64,000 bases of DNA from Seriola aureovittata (taxonomy: Eukaryota; Chordata; Actinopteri; Carangiformes; Carangidae). The DNA is taken from positions 16,016,501 through 16,080,500 of the forward strand of contig NC_079381.1 in assembly GCF_021018895.1 (NCBI RefSeq), in the 5' to 3' direction. The notes below the pieces were generated by a model, which ran no database searches, was not told the origin of the DNA, and saw nothing but the letters and a program-made list of their open reading frames with translations. The translations under genes were made by a program, and so were the position numbers. Positions 1 to 12,779 of this stretch are shown in pieces (positions within the stretch are counted from its first letter, which is position 1; each line of letters opens with the position of its first letter).

Positions 1-18
1 AGAGAGAGAGAGAGAGAG
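1..18. repeat. (AG)n microsatellite, cut by window edge
   Basis: Nine uninterrupted AG units run from the first base, so the array probably continues upstream of the window. The following 300 bases stay purine-rich on this strand, including a run of 14 G at 83-96. No gene is visible. Confidence 0.9.
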
Positions 19-2270
19 CTTAGTTACATCCTGGTAGGACAACCTCACCCAGAGGGCTGGGGAGAAGACGAGGGGGTGGGGTGGGGGGGGGGGGGGAGGT
101 GTAGACAAAAAAGAGAAGAGGAAAGCAGAAGAAAGGAGAGATGGGAACACAGTATATTAGGGAATATGAGGAGAGCAAGAGAGAGCAGAGTCGAGCTTAG
201 GAGAGACATCAAGTGACCTCCTCCCTCTCCATTGTTAAAGAACAGAAGAGCGAGGCTGGCTAGAGGCCACCAAAGGGGTAGAATACATTACAAACCAGCC
301 AGAAAGAGAGAGGAGAAAATAGTGAGACGGAGGTAGAGAGAGCTCATGCTTTTCATGTTGTAGTAATAGCAAACATGAGTGCTGGCTGAACTAATAATGC
401 TTTTTACACAGGCATTTAGGCTGAGCTCTAAAACTGTTGCACAGGTCGAGGTCATTATAAACTGGAGCAAGTGTGTGTCTGCGGTTTTGAAAATGACACA
501 CGTGGTGTCTTCAAAGGTTTCCAGACAGAGGAAATGTTGAGGAGAAAGGACTGGACTTGGATGGATGAGGAGAACAGGAAGAGGAAGTCCATCATGACAC
601 ACAGGAAATGTCTGGAGAGGACAGGGAAACAGGTGGTGGTACAAAGTGAGAGACAGATCAACATGTGGAGATCGAACTCTGAGGATTGACGTATCTGGGA
701 AGTGCTGCCATCGACCTGTAGATGATAATAATCAACACAGTTGCAATTGAACAATTATTGTCTTCTAAATCAACCAATTAACCCATGATCATCAGTGGAC
801 AAACCCTGATTAAGTATGTAGGTGATGGTCGATACACTAAACCACCAAAATCACAGAGTCAATAATTTGTTTATACCCTTCCAAAAATCCAATAAATTTC
901 TGTTTTGGGAGTTTCTGGGAATATAAATTTACAAATATGACCACTGAACTATCATTATTGTGATAATTTTTAGGAAATTTTGTCCAGACTTTTCAGACCA
1001 TGACAATACAGAGATTTGCCTACAAGTATCCAGTAGAATTACATCTATATTGGAATACATCTAATGCCAACTTTCAGTGCCAACTCAGGAAGTAATGTGA
1101 CCTAGATGTAGCAAGATAGAAAGGGTGTAGAAGACAGGATGGTGGATGGGGGGGTATCACATCAAACTTTCATGTAGGAGGCAGAGTTTGTGTCTTGCAA
1201 TCAACCATAATGGCAACCTTACTAACCTTAGCCAAGTTTCCCCCAACCTTATCAAGGTATTTTAGTTGTGTAACCCTAACCATATTTGCACCATCATTTA
1301 ATGGCCGATGAAAATCTTTCCCTAACTTTAACCATACTGTAGTTGCCATGCCGGATATTGCAGAAAGGCTGACTTTTAACAACACTGGCTTCGAACATAA
1401 TCCAGGATTTTGCAGAGTGTCCAATATCAATGTTCTTGTCCGGTGATAGGGTTGCTGCACCAAAAACCAAAATCTCTTGAGATTAAAAGAAAAATCCTCA
1501 TACGTAGCATCTAGGAAAGCCGAGCATTTCGCTCACCAATCCTGCTTCATTTTTGAAAGTGAATGATTGAAAACATCCTTGAATCCTCCACCGCAATCTG
1601 GTTCTAATCTGCTTCCTCCTACACCAAGGACAAGCACCAACATGATGTCTGCACTGATGAGTGGGAGAATGGCTGTCAGCTGCCCTCCACGAAGGAGCTG
1701 CATGATGCCAGGGTGACAAAAAAAAAGGGCAAGCAGGATTGCCACCGAGCCTGCACACCCAGGCAACCATCTGCTCTGCAACCCTTCCTGTGGGAGACAG
1801 TGCCTCCCCTTCACAGCCCCCCTATGGAACTGTCTGCAAACCTACCACGGTCATTGTTAACATGCTACTTACTGAAGCCTGTTTGCATGGTCTCACTGTG
1901 ACTGTGAAAAGCCTCTGCAATATGTTCATAATTTGCAATCCTTTCTCATTATACACCAGTTCATCCTCAACAGCTGTAACTGAAAGATGAATGTTTACAG
2001 AGCGGTATGCAATTGGCCATGAGGTCATGAGTCAAAGTCACCACACCCCTACGCCCTCCCCACCAAAAAGAAAGTCTCTAAAATGTTTAATTATTTGTTA
2101 TACACACATATTATCTATTGGCTTAGCTGTTCAATTATATTTTTTCTGAAAGTCTAACTTAAACCAAGAAGTTCTTCCCACAAAAATCAACAACAGCATA
2201 TATATCATAGCTAACTAAACTCTTTCTAAAACAACTGTCTCAGTACTGGAATCAGCTTTGTCTCCCTTTC
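19..2270. other. Gene-free upstream DNA
   Basis: Short open frames only, none with a recognisable domain or flanking splice signals. The first 700 bases are purine-rich (GA). Around 1190-1350 there are scattered CCTAACC/AACCTTA-like words that read like a decayed low-complexity repeat. I see no RNA gene. Confidence 0.6.
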
Positions 2271-2279
2271 CTATTGTCT

Positions 2280-2590
2280 TCCCTCTTCAAGTGTAATTAG
2301 TCTGTGTTCTCCCTTCCCCCGCTGCCAGTTCGTCTTCGTCCCTTGTGTCAAGCATACCAGCCTTACTTTCCTAGTGTAGTCGTTTCTTGTGTATGACTTC
2401 AGTTTAGCTTTTGACCTTGCCTGAGCTTACTGCTTTGGATTTGTTTGCCTTGATTTGTATTGACTACCTATTCACTGAACTTTGCCAGTAAAGACCTCAA
2501 TTCCTGAAAACCCTCACCTGTATCTTGAGTTCCACCTTTGACTCCTCATCCTGTGGTTTAAGTGCACGGCACAGATTGTCTTCCTGATGT
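2280..2590 (+). mobile_element. Possible retroelement 3' end or LTR fragment
   Basis: A pyrimidine-rich stretch with the words CTGCCAGTTCGTC, CCTTGTGTCAAGC and a late AGTAAAGACCTCAATTCC resembles the 3' tails of fish retroelements, which typically carry this kind of 'TTTGCC...TTAAA' end sequence. No coding part is attached and I cannot see target-site duplications. The assignment rests on recall of similar fish repeats and is weak. Confidence 0.3.
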
Positions 2591-4886
2591 TTTCAATCAT
2601 TTTGTTGGACTCCATGCAAGATCCTGGTGACCAGTTGGTGTGACCAGTGCGCACTACAACAATGGAAAAACTGACAGATACTTGTACATAGACATATGTA
2701 AGATAACATACAACGACTTTCACTTTCAGTCTCAAATTACTGTCATTCTTTGGCAATCTTCTTTGAAACACCATTAAATTTCCCCAAACATAATTTGTCA
2801 CATCTGAGACATACAGTACATAGTATTCTACCCATCACGGCATGGAGCTCCTAGTGTTTTTTCTTATTGCACCAGAGGGAGCCCCTGTCACTGCTCTGCT
2901 ATGTGTTGTCCTGCTGCAGGTTCTAATGCCTTATGCCCTTATGATAAATTAATGCTGGATGATGATGACGGATATCACTGTGCCAAGGTAACTGCCATTA
3001 TGGAACGGTGATTGAGGACTGGTGAACCGAAGCTGTAGTTTATACTGTCTCCCTGGTGTAAAGTGCTGGTGTGGAGCCCGTGTGATGACAAGGGTCATTA
3101 GCCAGGGGAAGGTCAGTGGAGTTAAGCTTATGCACTTAAACTTGATGAAGACCGATCCCCATTGAAAAGAGGTGACTCGTCCAGCGTGAGACACAAAAGT
3201 AACACTTTACATCAACCCACCACATGTAGCTTTTATGGGCAGTATAGAAACACTTGACTGACAGAGAGCTAATGAGGAGATCAACAGGAAAAGTTGTTTT
3301 TGTGTCTAAAACTGCATGAATTGCAAAAGTAATGAGTATAAAATTCTCATTTTCTCAGCCAGGAAAATTGCCTGTTAGCTCAGAATTGTGTTTTTCTGTG
3401 TTTTTCTTTGTGTGTGTTTTTCTATTAATGTCACATTAGTGTCACATCTGGCAGATATCCAGTGTCTGCAATATTTGAAGAAAGAGCATTATTTTCATAC
3501 ATGCTAATGTCACAAATATAATTTGTTCACTCTAACCAGTGCCCTTATATGTGCAGCAGAAAACAGTGTGACAACATTAGTTTTTTAATGCAAGAGGCTT
3601 CTGTGCTTTTCCTTTAACCCAAGCTTTCACTTGATAATTTGAACACACATGGGTCATTTATCTCTACCTGTGGAGCTAACTTTGTGTATAGCCTTGTTTG
3701 GCATTATCACAGTTACTAGCTGCTGTTTCTAACTGGAATATGTAGCCTATTATATATAGCTGCCAGAGATGACATATGTCTGTCAAAGGTGGTTTGTGGT
3801 TACAAAAAAGGTATGCAATGCAAGGACGTGTGTCACATACAAAGTCACATCTAAACAGTAATTTCACAGGTTTCCAACAAGCGGCTTTATTTCTAAATAG
3901 TGAAAATGTTTTACATTAACAAAATGTCTCCAAACTTCACTTAGAAATCTTGAGCTTGGAGGTTCATTCTTAACCTTTGAAACAGCAAAAAAAAAAAAGA
4001 AAAAAAGTCATGAAAATCTTAGTGATTACACCTTCAACTCTGGGTCTACTTAGTAGACTTACTCTGGAGCTTTCAGTCACATTTTGTGGCCTTTGTCAGT
4101 TTGGTCAGTTGTCATGGGAGTGAAGAATTGTTGATGAATAAAGTTATTAGGTCATAAGGCTAATGATAATTAAATATAATGATCACATGTTCTTCATATA
4201 GTAAATATAATAAATAAATATAACTAATATAGAGACAATGAATTAATACCACTTACTATGTTATATTGTCACTAACTTGTCATGTTTAGCCATTGATTTA
4301 GACAAGCCTCTTTTCTGTTTATAACTACTTTGTTATAAAGTTCTTGAAATAAACTCTGGTGACCCCGCAGCCTTTCCAGGAAATACAACTGCTACTTTCT
4401 GATTCATATCTGGAGAGTAGCCACAAAGGAAATGCTGCTGATGGGTGTAGGTGGCCGATGTGTGTAATGTGTGAAAATTATTTAAATCAAACAGAGGTGT
4501 CAGTGTGAATTTGCCTGAGCCCAACACGAGTGTGAATGGTTTGGAAACAGAAAGTACATGATAAGTAGAGTGTGTCTCCTGCTTAGCAAACCTGGTGGAG
4601 CATGGTTGTATGTGACTTTATGAACCTATTATATGAAGACACTGTACAAATTATTACCCTCTACAGTAGCAACAGCCAAAAACACCAAGATAAGATTTGA
4701 GGTTTCATTTGACTTTTACCGACAGAAGTGTTTGTTAACTCCTTGAACCTGAGGCTGTTTTCACTCACTTTGTCGATTTGTAGGCTTGTGGTATTGTCAC
4801 TACATGTTTCGCTCAGGCTGCCATGTGTTGTTATCCTGAACAGGTTAGACTGCTCATTGACATCATTCGGCATGTGAGTGGTACTT
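2591..4886. other. Gene-free upstream DNA
   Basis: AT-rich sequence with no open frame longer than about 95 codons and no recognisable protein domain. Nothing beyond short A-runs (around 3987-4006) stands out. Confidence 0.55.
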
Positions 4887-4908
4887 TAGATAGATAGATA
4901 GATAGATT

Positions 4909-5002
<94 letters not shown>

Positions 5003-5012
5003 CAGATAGATA
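4887..5012. repeat. (GATA)n microsatellite at the LINE tail
   Basis: About 30 tandem TAGA/GATA units, with one interruption near 4907 (TTGAAAGA) and another near 5002 (GACA). The array sits directly beyond the 3' end of the minus-strand LINE remnant that starts near 5030. Read on the minus strand it is the (CTAT)n tail of that element, so it was probably seeded by retrotransposition. In one reading frame it gives an artificial poly-(YLSI) peptide. Confidence 0.95.
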
Positions 5013-5024
5013 AAGAATAATAAA

Positions 5025-6600
5025 TAGATTAGTCCTTCCTTTGGCTGAGGTGTTCTACAGCCTGATGGCAGTAGGAATAAAGGATCTCCTGAACATCTCT
5101 GTTCTGCAGCGCAATGAGATGAAACGTTTGCTGCAGCTGTAGCTGCTTCTCTGTCCTGCCAGAATGTTGTGGGGAGGGTGGTTGGTATTGTCCAAGATGG
5201 CCTCCATCTTACATTGCATGGGTCTCTACACAACAGTCCTGAGTGAGTCCAGACTCCTGCTAAGCACAGACCGGGCCTTTTTTACCAGCTTATCCAGTCT
5301 CTTTGTGTTTGTGTCGGACATGCTGCTGCCCCAGCAGACTGCAGCATAAAAAAGTACACTGGCCACCACTGACTGATTAAACATGTGCAGCATTTCACTG
5401 CAGACGTCAAAGGACCTGAGCCTCCTGAGGAAAAAGAGCTGGCTCTGCCCCTTCCGGTAAATTGCATCCATGTTCAGGGACCAGTCCAGTTTACTGTCCA
5501 GGTGCACTATTTTATACTATTTTTAAGTGTGCACCACCTCAATGTGCTTCCCTCGAATGTTGACTGGCTGAAGTTGGCTGAAGCTGAGTCGGTGACCATC
5601 TCCTTGGTCTTGGAGGTGTTCAGAAGGAGGCAGTTCTTGTCGCTCTCTGTACTCCTCTTCCTGCCCGTTCCTGATACCCGCCAAAATAGCTGTGTCATCG
5701 GAGTATTTCTGGATGTGGCAGGACTCAGAGTTGTAAGTATACAGGGTGAACAGGAACGGAGCCAGAACAGTCCCCTGTGGAGCCCCAGTGCTGCTCATCA
5801 CTGTCTCTGAGACACAGTTACCCAGCCTGACGAACTGTGGTCTTCTTGTCAGGTAATCCACAATCCAGGACGTGAAGCAGGGATCCACCCCCATCCCTTC
5901 CAGCTTGTCCTTAAGTATGGGGGGTTTGATGGTGTTAAATGCACTTGAGAAATCAAAGAACATAATCCTCATGTAACCACCTGGCTCATCCAAGTAAGAA
6001 TGGGCCCAGTGGAGCATGTAAAGGACGGCATCATCCTCTCCAATATGTTTTTTGTAGGCAAAACTATAGGCGGTCTACTGCATGTTCAACCTGCAGCCTC
6101 AGAAGGTGGAGAAGCAGCCACTCCAGGGTCTTCATGATCTGTGATGTGAGGGCCACCGGTCTGTAGTCACTTATCTCAGCCGGTCGTCCTACATTATGTA
6201 CCAGAATGTTTTGCACAGTTTGAATGTTTTTTTTCCTTGTTTGTATGCTTAAGTTAAAGATCATCTGGAGAGGCTTAGCCAGCTGGGCTGCACAGTCCTT
6301 TAACAGCCTCGGACACACACCATCCGGGCCTGTTGCTTTTCCAGGACATAGCTTCTTGAGCTCCGCCCTCACCTCCTCCGCTGTAAAGGACATGACCCCA
6401 GTGTGGAGGGAGTTGCAGCTGCAGTGTCAGGTTGTGGAGGAGATGCCGTAGGAGAAACTGCAGCTGAAGCAGTGGGAGAGAGAACAGGTGAGGCTGTGTC
6501 AAACCTGTTGTAGAACAGGTTGAACTCATTGGCCTTGTCCACATTACCTGGTGTTGCCTGGCTTTACTGGATCATGTTGGTTTGGCTTGGTGCAGGAGGA
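5025..6600 (-). pseudogene. Decayed non-LTR retrotransposon (LINE) reverse transcriptase, 5'-truncated
   Basis: Read on the minus strand, this stretch encodes pieces of a LINE reverse transcriptase of the CR1/L2/Rex-like type common in fish. In order from 6393 downwards: an RT N-terminal block with PGKATGPDG (about 6330), YRPVALTS (about 6165), motif A as FDFSSAFNTI (about 5950), motif B as GAPQGTVLAP (about 5790), and motif C as YSDDTAI where YADD is canonical (about 5700). A C-terminal block follows with LFFLRRLRSF and VCWGSS (5430-5310). These pieces lie in different frames (6393-6064, 6017-5523, 5507-5226) separated by stops, so no intact protein can be made. The upstream endonuclease is absent, as in most 5'-truncated LINE copies. 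The 3' end abuts the GATA array. Family naming finer than CR1/L2-like is uncertain. Confidence 0.88.
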
Positions 6601-7580
6601 GGAGGAGGCAGTTAGCTTCTAGCAAAACAGCAGAAACGCGAGCTTGCAAAAGCAGCCTCACATATTGTTTCAAGCTAGCTACCTTGCTAATGTTAGCCAC
6701 TGGTAAGCCAACATCAAGGAATCACCTGGGTCTTGTTCAAAGTTAGAGGGTGTGTAATCCTTGCAGCTTCACTGTGAGGGAGGACAGGACTACTGGACTG
6801 CTGAGCAGGGGGGTAAAATTAAGCTAGCCCTTGTGGCCTCTGCACTTCATACGTGAAGATGAAATGTTTACCCGGGGGTCAAACCAATGTTTAAATCCAG
6901 TTTCCACAAACTGTGCCAGCCGTTGTGGTGGCAGATTTAATGTACTGTAGCCTAAATATTAGTGAGGAAGAGCAGAGCAGAGCAGATCAGCGCTGTCAGC
7001 AGAAATATTGGATTTTAAAAGTGCAAGTGTTTTATTATTCCATACATGAAGCAGACATCTGTGAGATCAGGAAAATTTTTAGTTGAGCTAAGATTAGCTG
7101 TTGTTAGTCAGTAAATACCTCCAAAATGTCAGCTGACTGCATGTTGAACCATAATGACTTGTTTTCTATTCCTACTTGTGTTAAATACAGAGTATGTGGC
7201 ATGTGGATGTTTACACCTAGGACATGTTTAAAGACACATTGACAGAGCTAGTCTTGGGAATCAAATTCATGTAACATGTAATTACTTTAGCTATTGAGTA
7301 ATTATTAACTCAATAATTACCCCCTGGGTTATTTTGTTCATAAATCCTAGGATATTGTTCTTTATTTTCCATTTGTATAGTTATGTAATATTCTATAATA
7401 TGTTATAGAGTGTTTAAATGTCTGTAACCATTTGCATGGGGGAGTAGTGTAAATTACCACGACATTGAATGTAACATAAAAAGTTGTTTGTAAGGTACAA
7501 TCGTCTTTATGTGGTGAAGAGAATGAGAAAACCTAACCTGTTTATTTTATTCTCACATACTATATTGCTATGTTGTATCC
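6601..7580. other. Gene-free DNA between LINE remnant and CpG-rich block
   Basis: A GGA-rich run at 6595-6610 marks the LINE edge. Beyond it the sequence is AT-rich, with no open frame of note and no recognisable repeat. Confidence 0.5.
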
Positions 7581-7584
7581 TACC

Positions 7585-8120
7585 TTCCTATTGGTCAGTT
7601 ATAAAGCAACGTCAAGTTCCTTGGTTACTGATTGGCTAGGGGCCGAGAGAACAGCGAGCGGTGGGACGGAAAAGTGCGTGAGAGCAGTTGATCAGACAGA
7701 ACTGCCTCGCCGCTGCTCGGCTAAAGAGCAGACACGAAAGGCTAACATTTACGTGTGTAAACGAAGTGTTGTCAATGTGCTTCACAAATTGTAGTATGGA
7801 CATTACGAAACTGAGTGAGTTAAAGTCAGTGACATTTTGATTAACAACCCCCTTTTCAGCGTGTCGAGTTACGAACACACTAAGCTAGCGCGCACGGACT
7901 TATTCAGCATGAGTGCTAACCGCTAACTAGCATCTCGGTGGATATGATCAGCCCTAAGACGAGTGAGAGGAGACCAGATAGCGCAGTGGGTGACCAGGTA
8001 AACCCCTGCTGCACTTCTGGCTACGAGGGAGGAGAGACCTTCTTCATCCACAGTAAAGGACTGGTGAGAGGAGCAGCCCCCTCGGTTTCTTAGGACAGAG
8101 GTAGACTGGACTGGGGTGAG
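7585..8120 (+). promoter_or_regulatory. Candidate promoter and non-coding first exon (or LTR-derived promoter)
   Basis: The local sequence differs from its AT-rich surroundings: CpG is frequent from about 7640 to 8160. Two CCAAT boxes occur in reverse (ATTGG at 7590-7594 and ATTGGCTA at 7631-7638), with TATAAAG at 7600-7606 between them. Downstream are good splice donors: CAG|GTAAAC (GT at 7998-7999) and GG|GTGAGT (GT at 8116-8117). The layout of CCAAT/TATA, CpG-rich leader and donor fits a first exon read on the + strand. It could serve an upstream znf462 transcript or a lncRNA, or it could be a retroelement LTR. No coding potential is seen in it. Confidence 0.3.
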
Positions 8121-9960
8121 TAACCCTCATACAAAGCGCGGCCAGTCAGCGGCCGTCCGTTTTTTCATAGTGTGGGCCCACAAATATTAAATGTGTTGTT
8201 TTATGGTTTGAATGTTTTGAGGCTCTTTATGTAGTTAACAGAGCCTTAGAATTACTAAAAGATTAAAATAGTAATTAAAGGGTATTTTTATGTTCTTTAG
8301 CTCACCGTTTTGTGTTTATGTGTGTTGAGTCTATACCTTGACTGTTTATTTGTTTGCTTTTACTGAGAATTTCCTGTGCAAGGTGCTTAGGCCACAACCA
8401 TATTTTAATTGTGCAATCATTGAATATATATTTTATATTTTCAAATTTTGACCTAAATTTGGTTTGATAAATCTTTTCATTTCTATGCCTTTTTATATAG
8501 TTAAATGTTAATTATTATAGATAAGGTGAAGGCTAAAGACGGTTAAAGGGAAATTAAAAGTGAGACCAAACATAATGTTATAGTCTTCATTCATTCAAAC
8601 AGTAGATGTATTACACAGGTAGTATTGTCATTAAGAGTAAGTAAACAAACCTAAGTGCTGTTCATAAGACCAGTGAGTAGAACAGTGTCACAAATGACAA
8701 AAGGCAGAACTAGAAAGAAAAGAAAAGGTGGGACAAAAATAATTAAATCAAGGTCATATACTGCAACCGGAAACAACTGTTGCATGCTTTAATTTCCTTT
8801 CTTTGCTTTTTCGATCATTAAGCTCAGCATTCAGCTCACAACTCTTGACGCCTCCGTCTCTCCATCTCTTTACAGTATTTCTCCTGTCTGTCATTTCTTC
8901 TGTTTTGCCTTTGCACCATGTCGCTCAATTATATTTATTCATGCATGTCTTGGTTGATATACAGTATGAATATTCTTATTAGGTGCTGTTGTTGAGACCC
9001 ACTTCTTTATGGAGCGTTGAATTTATATTCATGACCATGGATGCACATCTGAAGGTGTGTAATGATGGAGGAGTCATGTCCTACCACACAAGGCTACAGA
9101 GGGAATAATATTTGTTATGTTTGCATCAGCTGGAATGAGCCTGTGTTGCATGCACAGGATGACACCTTGACTCAGATGAAGAAAAAAAAAAAATATATTG
9201 GATCCGTGTGTGACTCGCAGCGGGTTTTGATCATCTAGCCTTACGTGTGACGCAAGTCTAACGTAGGAGAGTTTTTTTTTTGTTGTTGTTCAGTGATGAA
9301 TATTGGATGTAGAAGGTGGTTGGAAGAGAACAAAAACCTGTTGCAGCATTTTAAGGATGTTGAAGTAATCAGTACATATATGTATTTATTATAGGTTTTT
9401 TGTAACGCCATGTATGAATTCAGTTAGGGCCACTTGTTGGTTGAGAGGTATTATTACAATGCAGCGGAATGAAAGAGACAAGAATGGAAACAAGGAGAGA
9501 CGGGGAAATAAACATAAGACTTCAAGTGTGACATTATGATTGTCTTGTTTATGACAGCCAGGTAATAAATCATGGAAAAGCAGTGATTCTCAGCTCCACT
9601 GACTCTGAGGTTACATCTGGAATATTAAATTTTTCTACAATTGCTAATGCACCAACACTGGTTGTATGAACAGAACATCAAGAGCTTTACATTAGCTGAT
9701 TCGTGATCTTATGTTTTGTCATTCAATATCCAAAAATTATTCATTACAACGCAACATTAAGTCCTCACCCTAAAAGCTTTATTGTGCAATCACCAGTGTG
9801 AATGTGGAGGAAAAAAATGTTGTTGTTTTTTTAGTGCAATGAATGGATACATGCCACCAACAGAGAGAGTACAAATGAGACAATAACACAGCAGTTGTTC
9901 TAATTTTGCACAAATGAGGGATAGCTAGCTAATTGGTTAAAAAAAAAAAGAAAAGAAGAA
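8121..9960. other. Gene-free AT-rich DNA
   Basis: No open frame above 60 codons. Short A/T runs occur (9180-9198, 9271-9290, 9939-9960). No recognisable gene, RNA or structured repeat. Confidence 0.5.
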
Positions 9961-9964
9961 GAAG

Positions 9965-10310
9965 CCTACAGCGTGAACTGCCATGATATTTGGTACAGAT
10001 ATTAATGTCGCCTTCAGGACAGAGTCTGATCATGTTGGTGATCCTCTGACTTTTCTTCCACCATGAGGACCAATACTTGGTTTATGGCCACATTCCTGTA
10101 AAACTAATTACATTACCATCAGCCTCAGCAGTACAGGTGCCTTCTGCTAATTAGCAAATATTAGCATGCTAAGACACTAAACTAAGATGTTAAACATGGT
10201 GATCATTATTGCTAAACACCTGCATGTTAACACTGTCATTGTAAGCATGTTAGCATTCTGATGTTAGCTTTTAGTTCACAGCACTTCCTGTGTGTACAAG
10301 CTGTAGTCTT
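9965..10310 (+). mobile_element. GCTAA-rich fish dispersed repeat, copy A
   Basis: Contains the diagnostic words of an abundant fish non-coding repeat: TGGTTTATGGCC, CCATCAGCCTCAGCAGTAC, TTAGCATGCTAAGAC, AACTAAGATG, ATGGTGATCATTATTGCTAAAC and AGCATGTTAGCATTCTGATG. Three further copies lie in this window (near 22.2, 25.2 and 26.2 kb). It has no coding capacity and is probably a non-autonomous DNA element. Boundaries are approximate. Confidence 0.75.
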
Positions 10311-12740
10311 GTTATTCCCATATTTCTCTTTTCTAATCCTTATTTTTCACATTCCCAAACAACTTTGACATTTAAAATTGGTGGAGTACCCTTTTAAAGA
10401 AAGTAAGACTGTCCCAGAATCATCAGTTGTGTGGCTGCTTGATGGCCTACTTACCCTGATCTCTTGTGCAGTACTTTGCAATGATGTTATGTACTGTAAT
10501 GTATGTTTTCCAAGCAGCAGAGAATGCACTGCATCATTGTGAACGTCCTTGGCTGCGGCAGAGGCAGTGTCACTCTTTGTCAGCCATCATGACATTCATC
10601 ATGGGACAGCTGAGCCAAAATGGGCCTACGTACTGTAATGCTAAACATCTGCTTGCATTCCTCATGTCTCCTGGTGCTCTGCTCCATGAAGCAGAGCGGA
10701 GGTGATGCTGGCCAGAGCAGTCTTGCTACAACATCTGGAACAATGTCAGTTTCCACTGGTCCATATCTGCTGCTTCGCTGAAATCCTGACATTCCCCAGT
10801 GTGTCTCTTCTACTCTAATCCCAATTCAAAACACCATGATGGAGTTTTCTTCTCCGTGAGAGTGGAAGGTGTTGGATCGAAGTTCCTGTAAAAGCAGAAA
10901 CCCGTCTCCAGGCTGTGGAGAAGGTTTGCGGACACAAAGCTTTGGTCTCATGCCAGGGTATTTCTGCTCCTGTCTGGCCAGGGCCAACACTGTCTGTGAG
11001 GTAGACTCAAAACTCTGGTGTGACCTATCCCAGAGGTGGAAAGCTGTGAAAGAGTAATTGACCTTTAAAAAAAAAAAAAAAAAAATTAACAAATTCTCTT
11101 CTGTATTTATAGTTTGGGGAATATGTGTCATGTAAGTAAAAATAACCTGTCTGTATTTCCAAACTGAGAAACAGCCAGACAGAAACAATGAATAACAGAC
11201 AGATAGAGGGACAGATGCAACAAGTCAAGGTAGTTAGAAACTGTATATAGGAGAGGGAGCTGTGAGGGAGAAAAAAAACATGACGTTCTTCTTTGGTTGG
11301 GAACATTGAGGGAAAATTTGCTCTTCACTTCCTGAAGAATAGATTGTCATTATGACTACCAGCTGTCGCACAGCGACACCATAGTGACAGGTCGGAGATT
11401 GGAAATATGATTAGCTAATCCTGCAGGATGAGGCGAAATACTGCGCCTTTCTGAAGACCAAGGTAAACTTTGTTGAGGACAGGGAGTTAATTGAAGTGTC
11501 ACTCCATTCCCAATTTGAATGACGTCTCGGACAAATGAGAATCACTGTTCCCTTCTCCCTCACTCCCCTGCTCTGCATAAATCTCTGTTTGGAGGTCACT
11601 GACTCTGAAAAAAAGCATCTGGTCAGTTAGTTCACACCAATATCTTAGTCACTCTCTGGCTCAAAATGGTCGCTGGGCTTTATCTGCTGCCAGTAGGCTT
11701 GACTGACATGCATATTAGCTCCTTTCTCCCAAGGCTCTGAAAACACATCATATTTTCCACAACTTTCATTTTCTCTATTCAGATTGTGGCCACATTGAGG
11801 TTTCTTTGTTGCATACTAATTGCGCCATGCTCACCTCTGAGAGTGAGCGAGACATCTATGCAAGGTACCAACTATTTTTCACTGTCTCTTTTGCAATAAA
11901 AAGTGTCATCCAAGACAGGTTGCCGAATACCTAAGATCCGGCGTCATCCGTGGAGAACTGTGTAGATCAAAACATGGACAAAATGTGATTGTTTGGGGAC
12001 AAAAAGTCTACATGGTAATATAAACACGGTCTTTCCTCATCTGCAAATCCTGCAAAACCACCTTTTGTTCCTCACAGCCTCCGGTGATGTCCCACATCCC
12101 AACTGTTGTTTCTTCCCCTCTCCCAATTCTAATTCCACAGCAATCACTTTTGCTTTTGTTTCTCAATTACATGCCAAAAGCAGGCCCCTTGTTTTCTCCC
12201 TGAAGGATATCAGATGATTCCTCTGATGCATCTCTCAACCTTCACGCTCCCATTGTTGTGCTGTAAGATATGTTATTTCCTGCCTGAGAGAAAAGATGAT
12301 CGCAAATAATGACATGCAGCAGCGACATGTAAAGTCATTACAGTTGAGGGGAGAGAGTTGCCCAGGTAACAGATTTGTCCTCTAGCACATGTATGTACAG
12401 TTTTACCACTTAAATAAAGGGTCATAAACAAAGCGACAAATTCAAATGAATTGAATGCACAAAGCAGATTTTATGCAATCAACAAGTCTTTGGCATGGTG
12501 GCACTTACAGGGTGTAGAGGCTGCTTATTCACCATATCTCATGTCTCTATTATATCTACAGGCTTTTTCATTATATGCATGGAGAAATTTCTCAAGGAGA
12601 ATGGGCTACTCACAGAAAAGGAAATATAAAAAAGCAATGAGGAGCTTCGGTAACCCTGTTTTGTTGCCCATTTTATAGATAGCGTGTGTGATGAAATATG
12701 CTCTGAGCAGGCCTTGTGTTTGGGATGAAATGAGTAAGAT
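10311..12740. other. Gene-free DNA
   Basis: Several 60-140-codon open frames exist on both strands, but none shows a domain, a plausible codon pattern or flanking splice signals. An A-run lies at 11068-11085. No RNA gene seen. Confidence 0.5.

Positions 12741-12741
<1 letters not shown>

Positions 12742-12778
<37 letters not shown>
12742..12778. repeat. (TG)n microsatellite with CG end
   Basis: About 15 TG units followed by GCGCGCG. Alternating purine-pyrimidine throughout. It creates spurious VCVCVC or THTHTH peptides in the frames that cross it. Confidence 0.95.

Positions 12779-12779
<1 letters not shown>

Noticed and set aside
4887..5012. CRISPR-like repeated array (also 31738-31812)
   Set aside because: Continuous 4-bp tandem units without spacers; ordinary microsatellites in a vertebrate genome.
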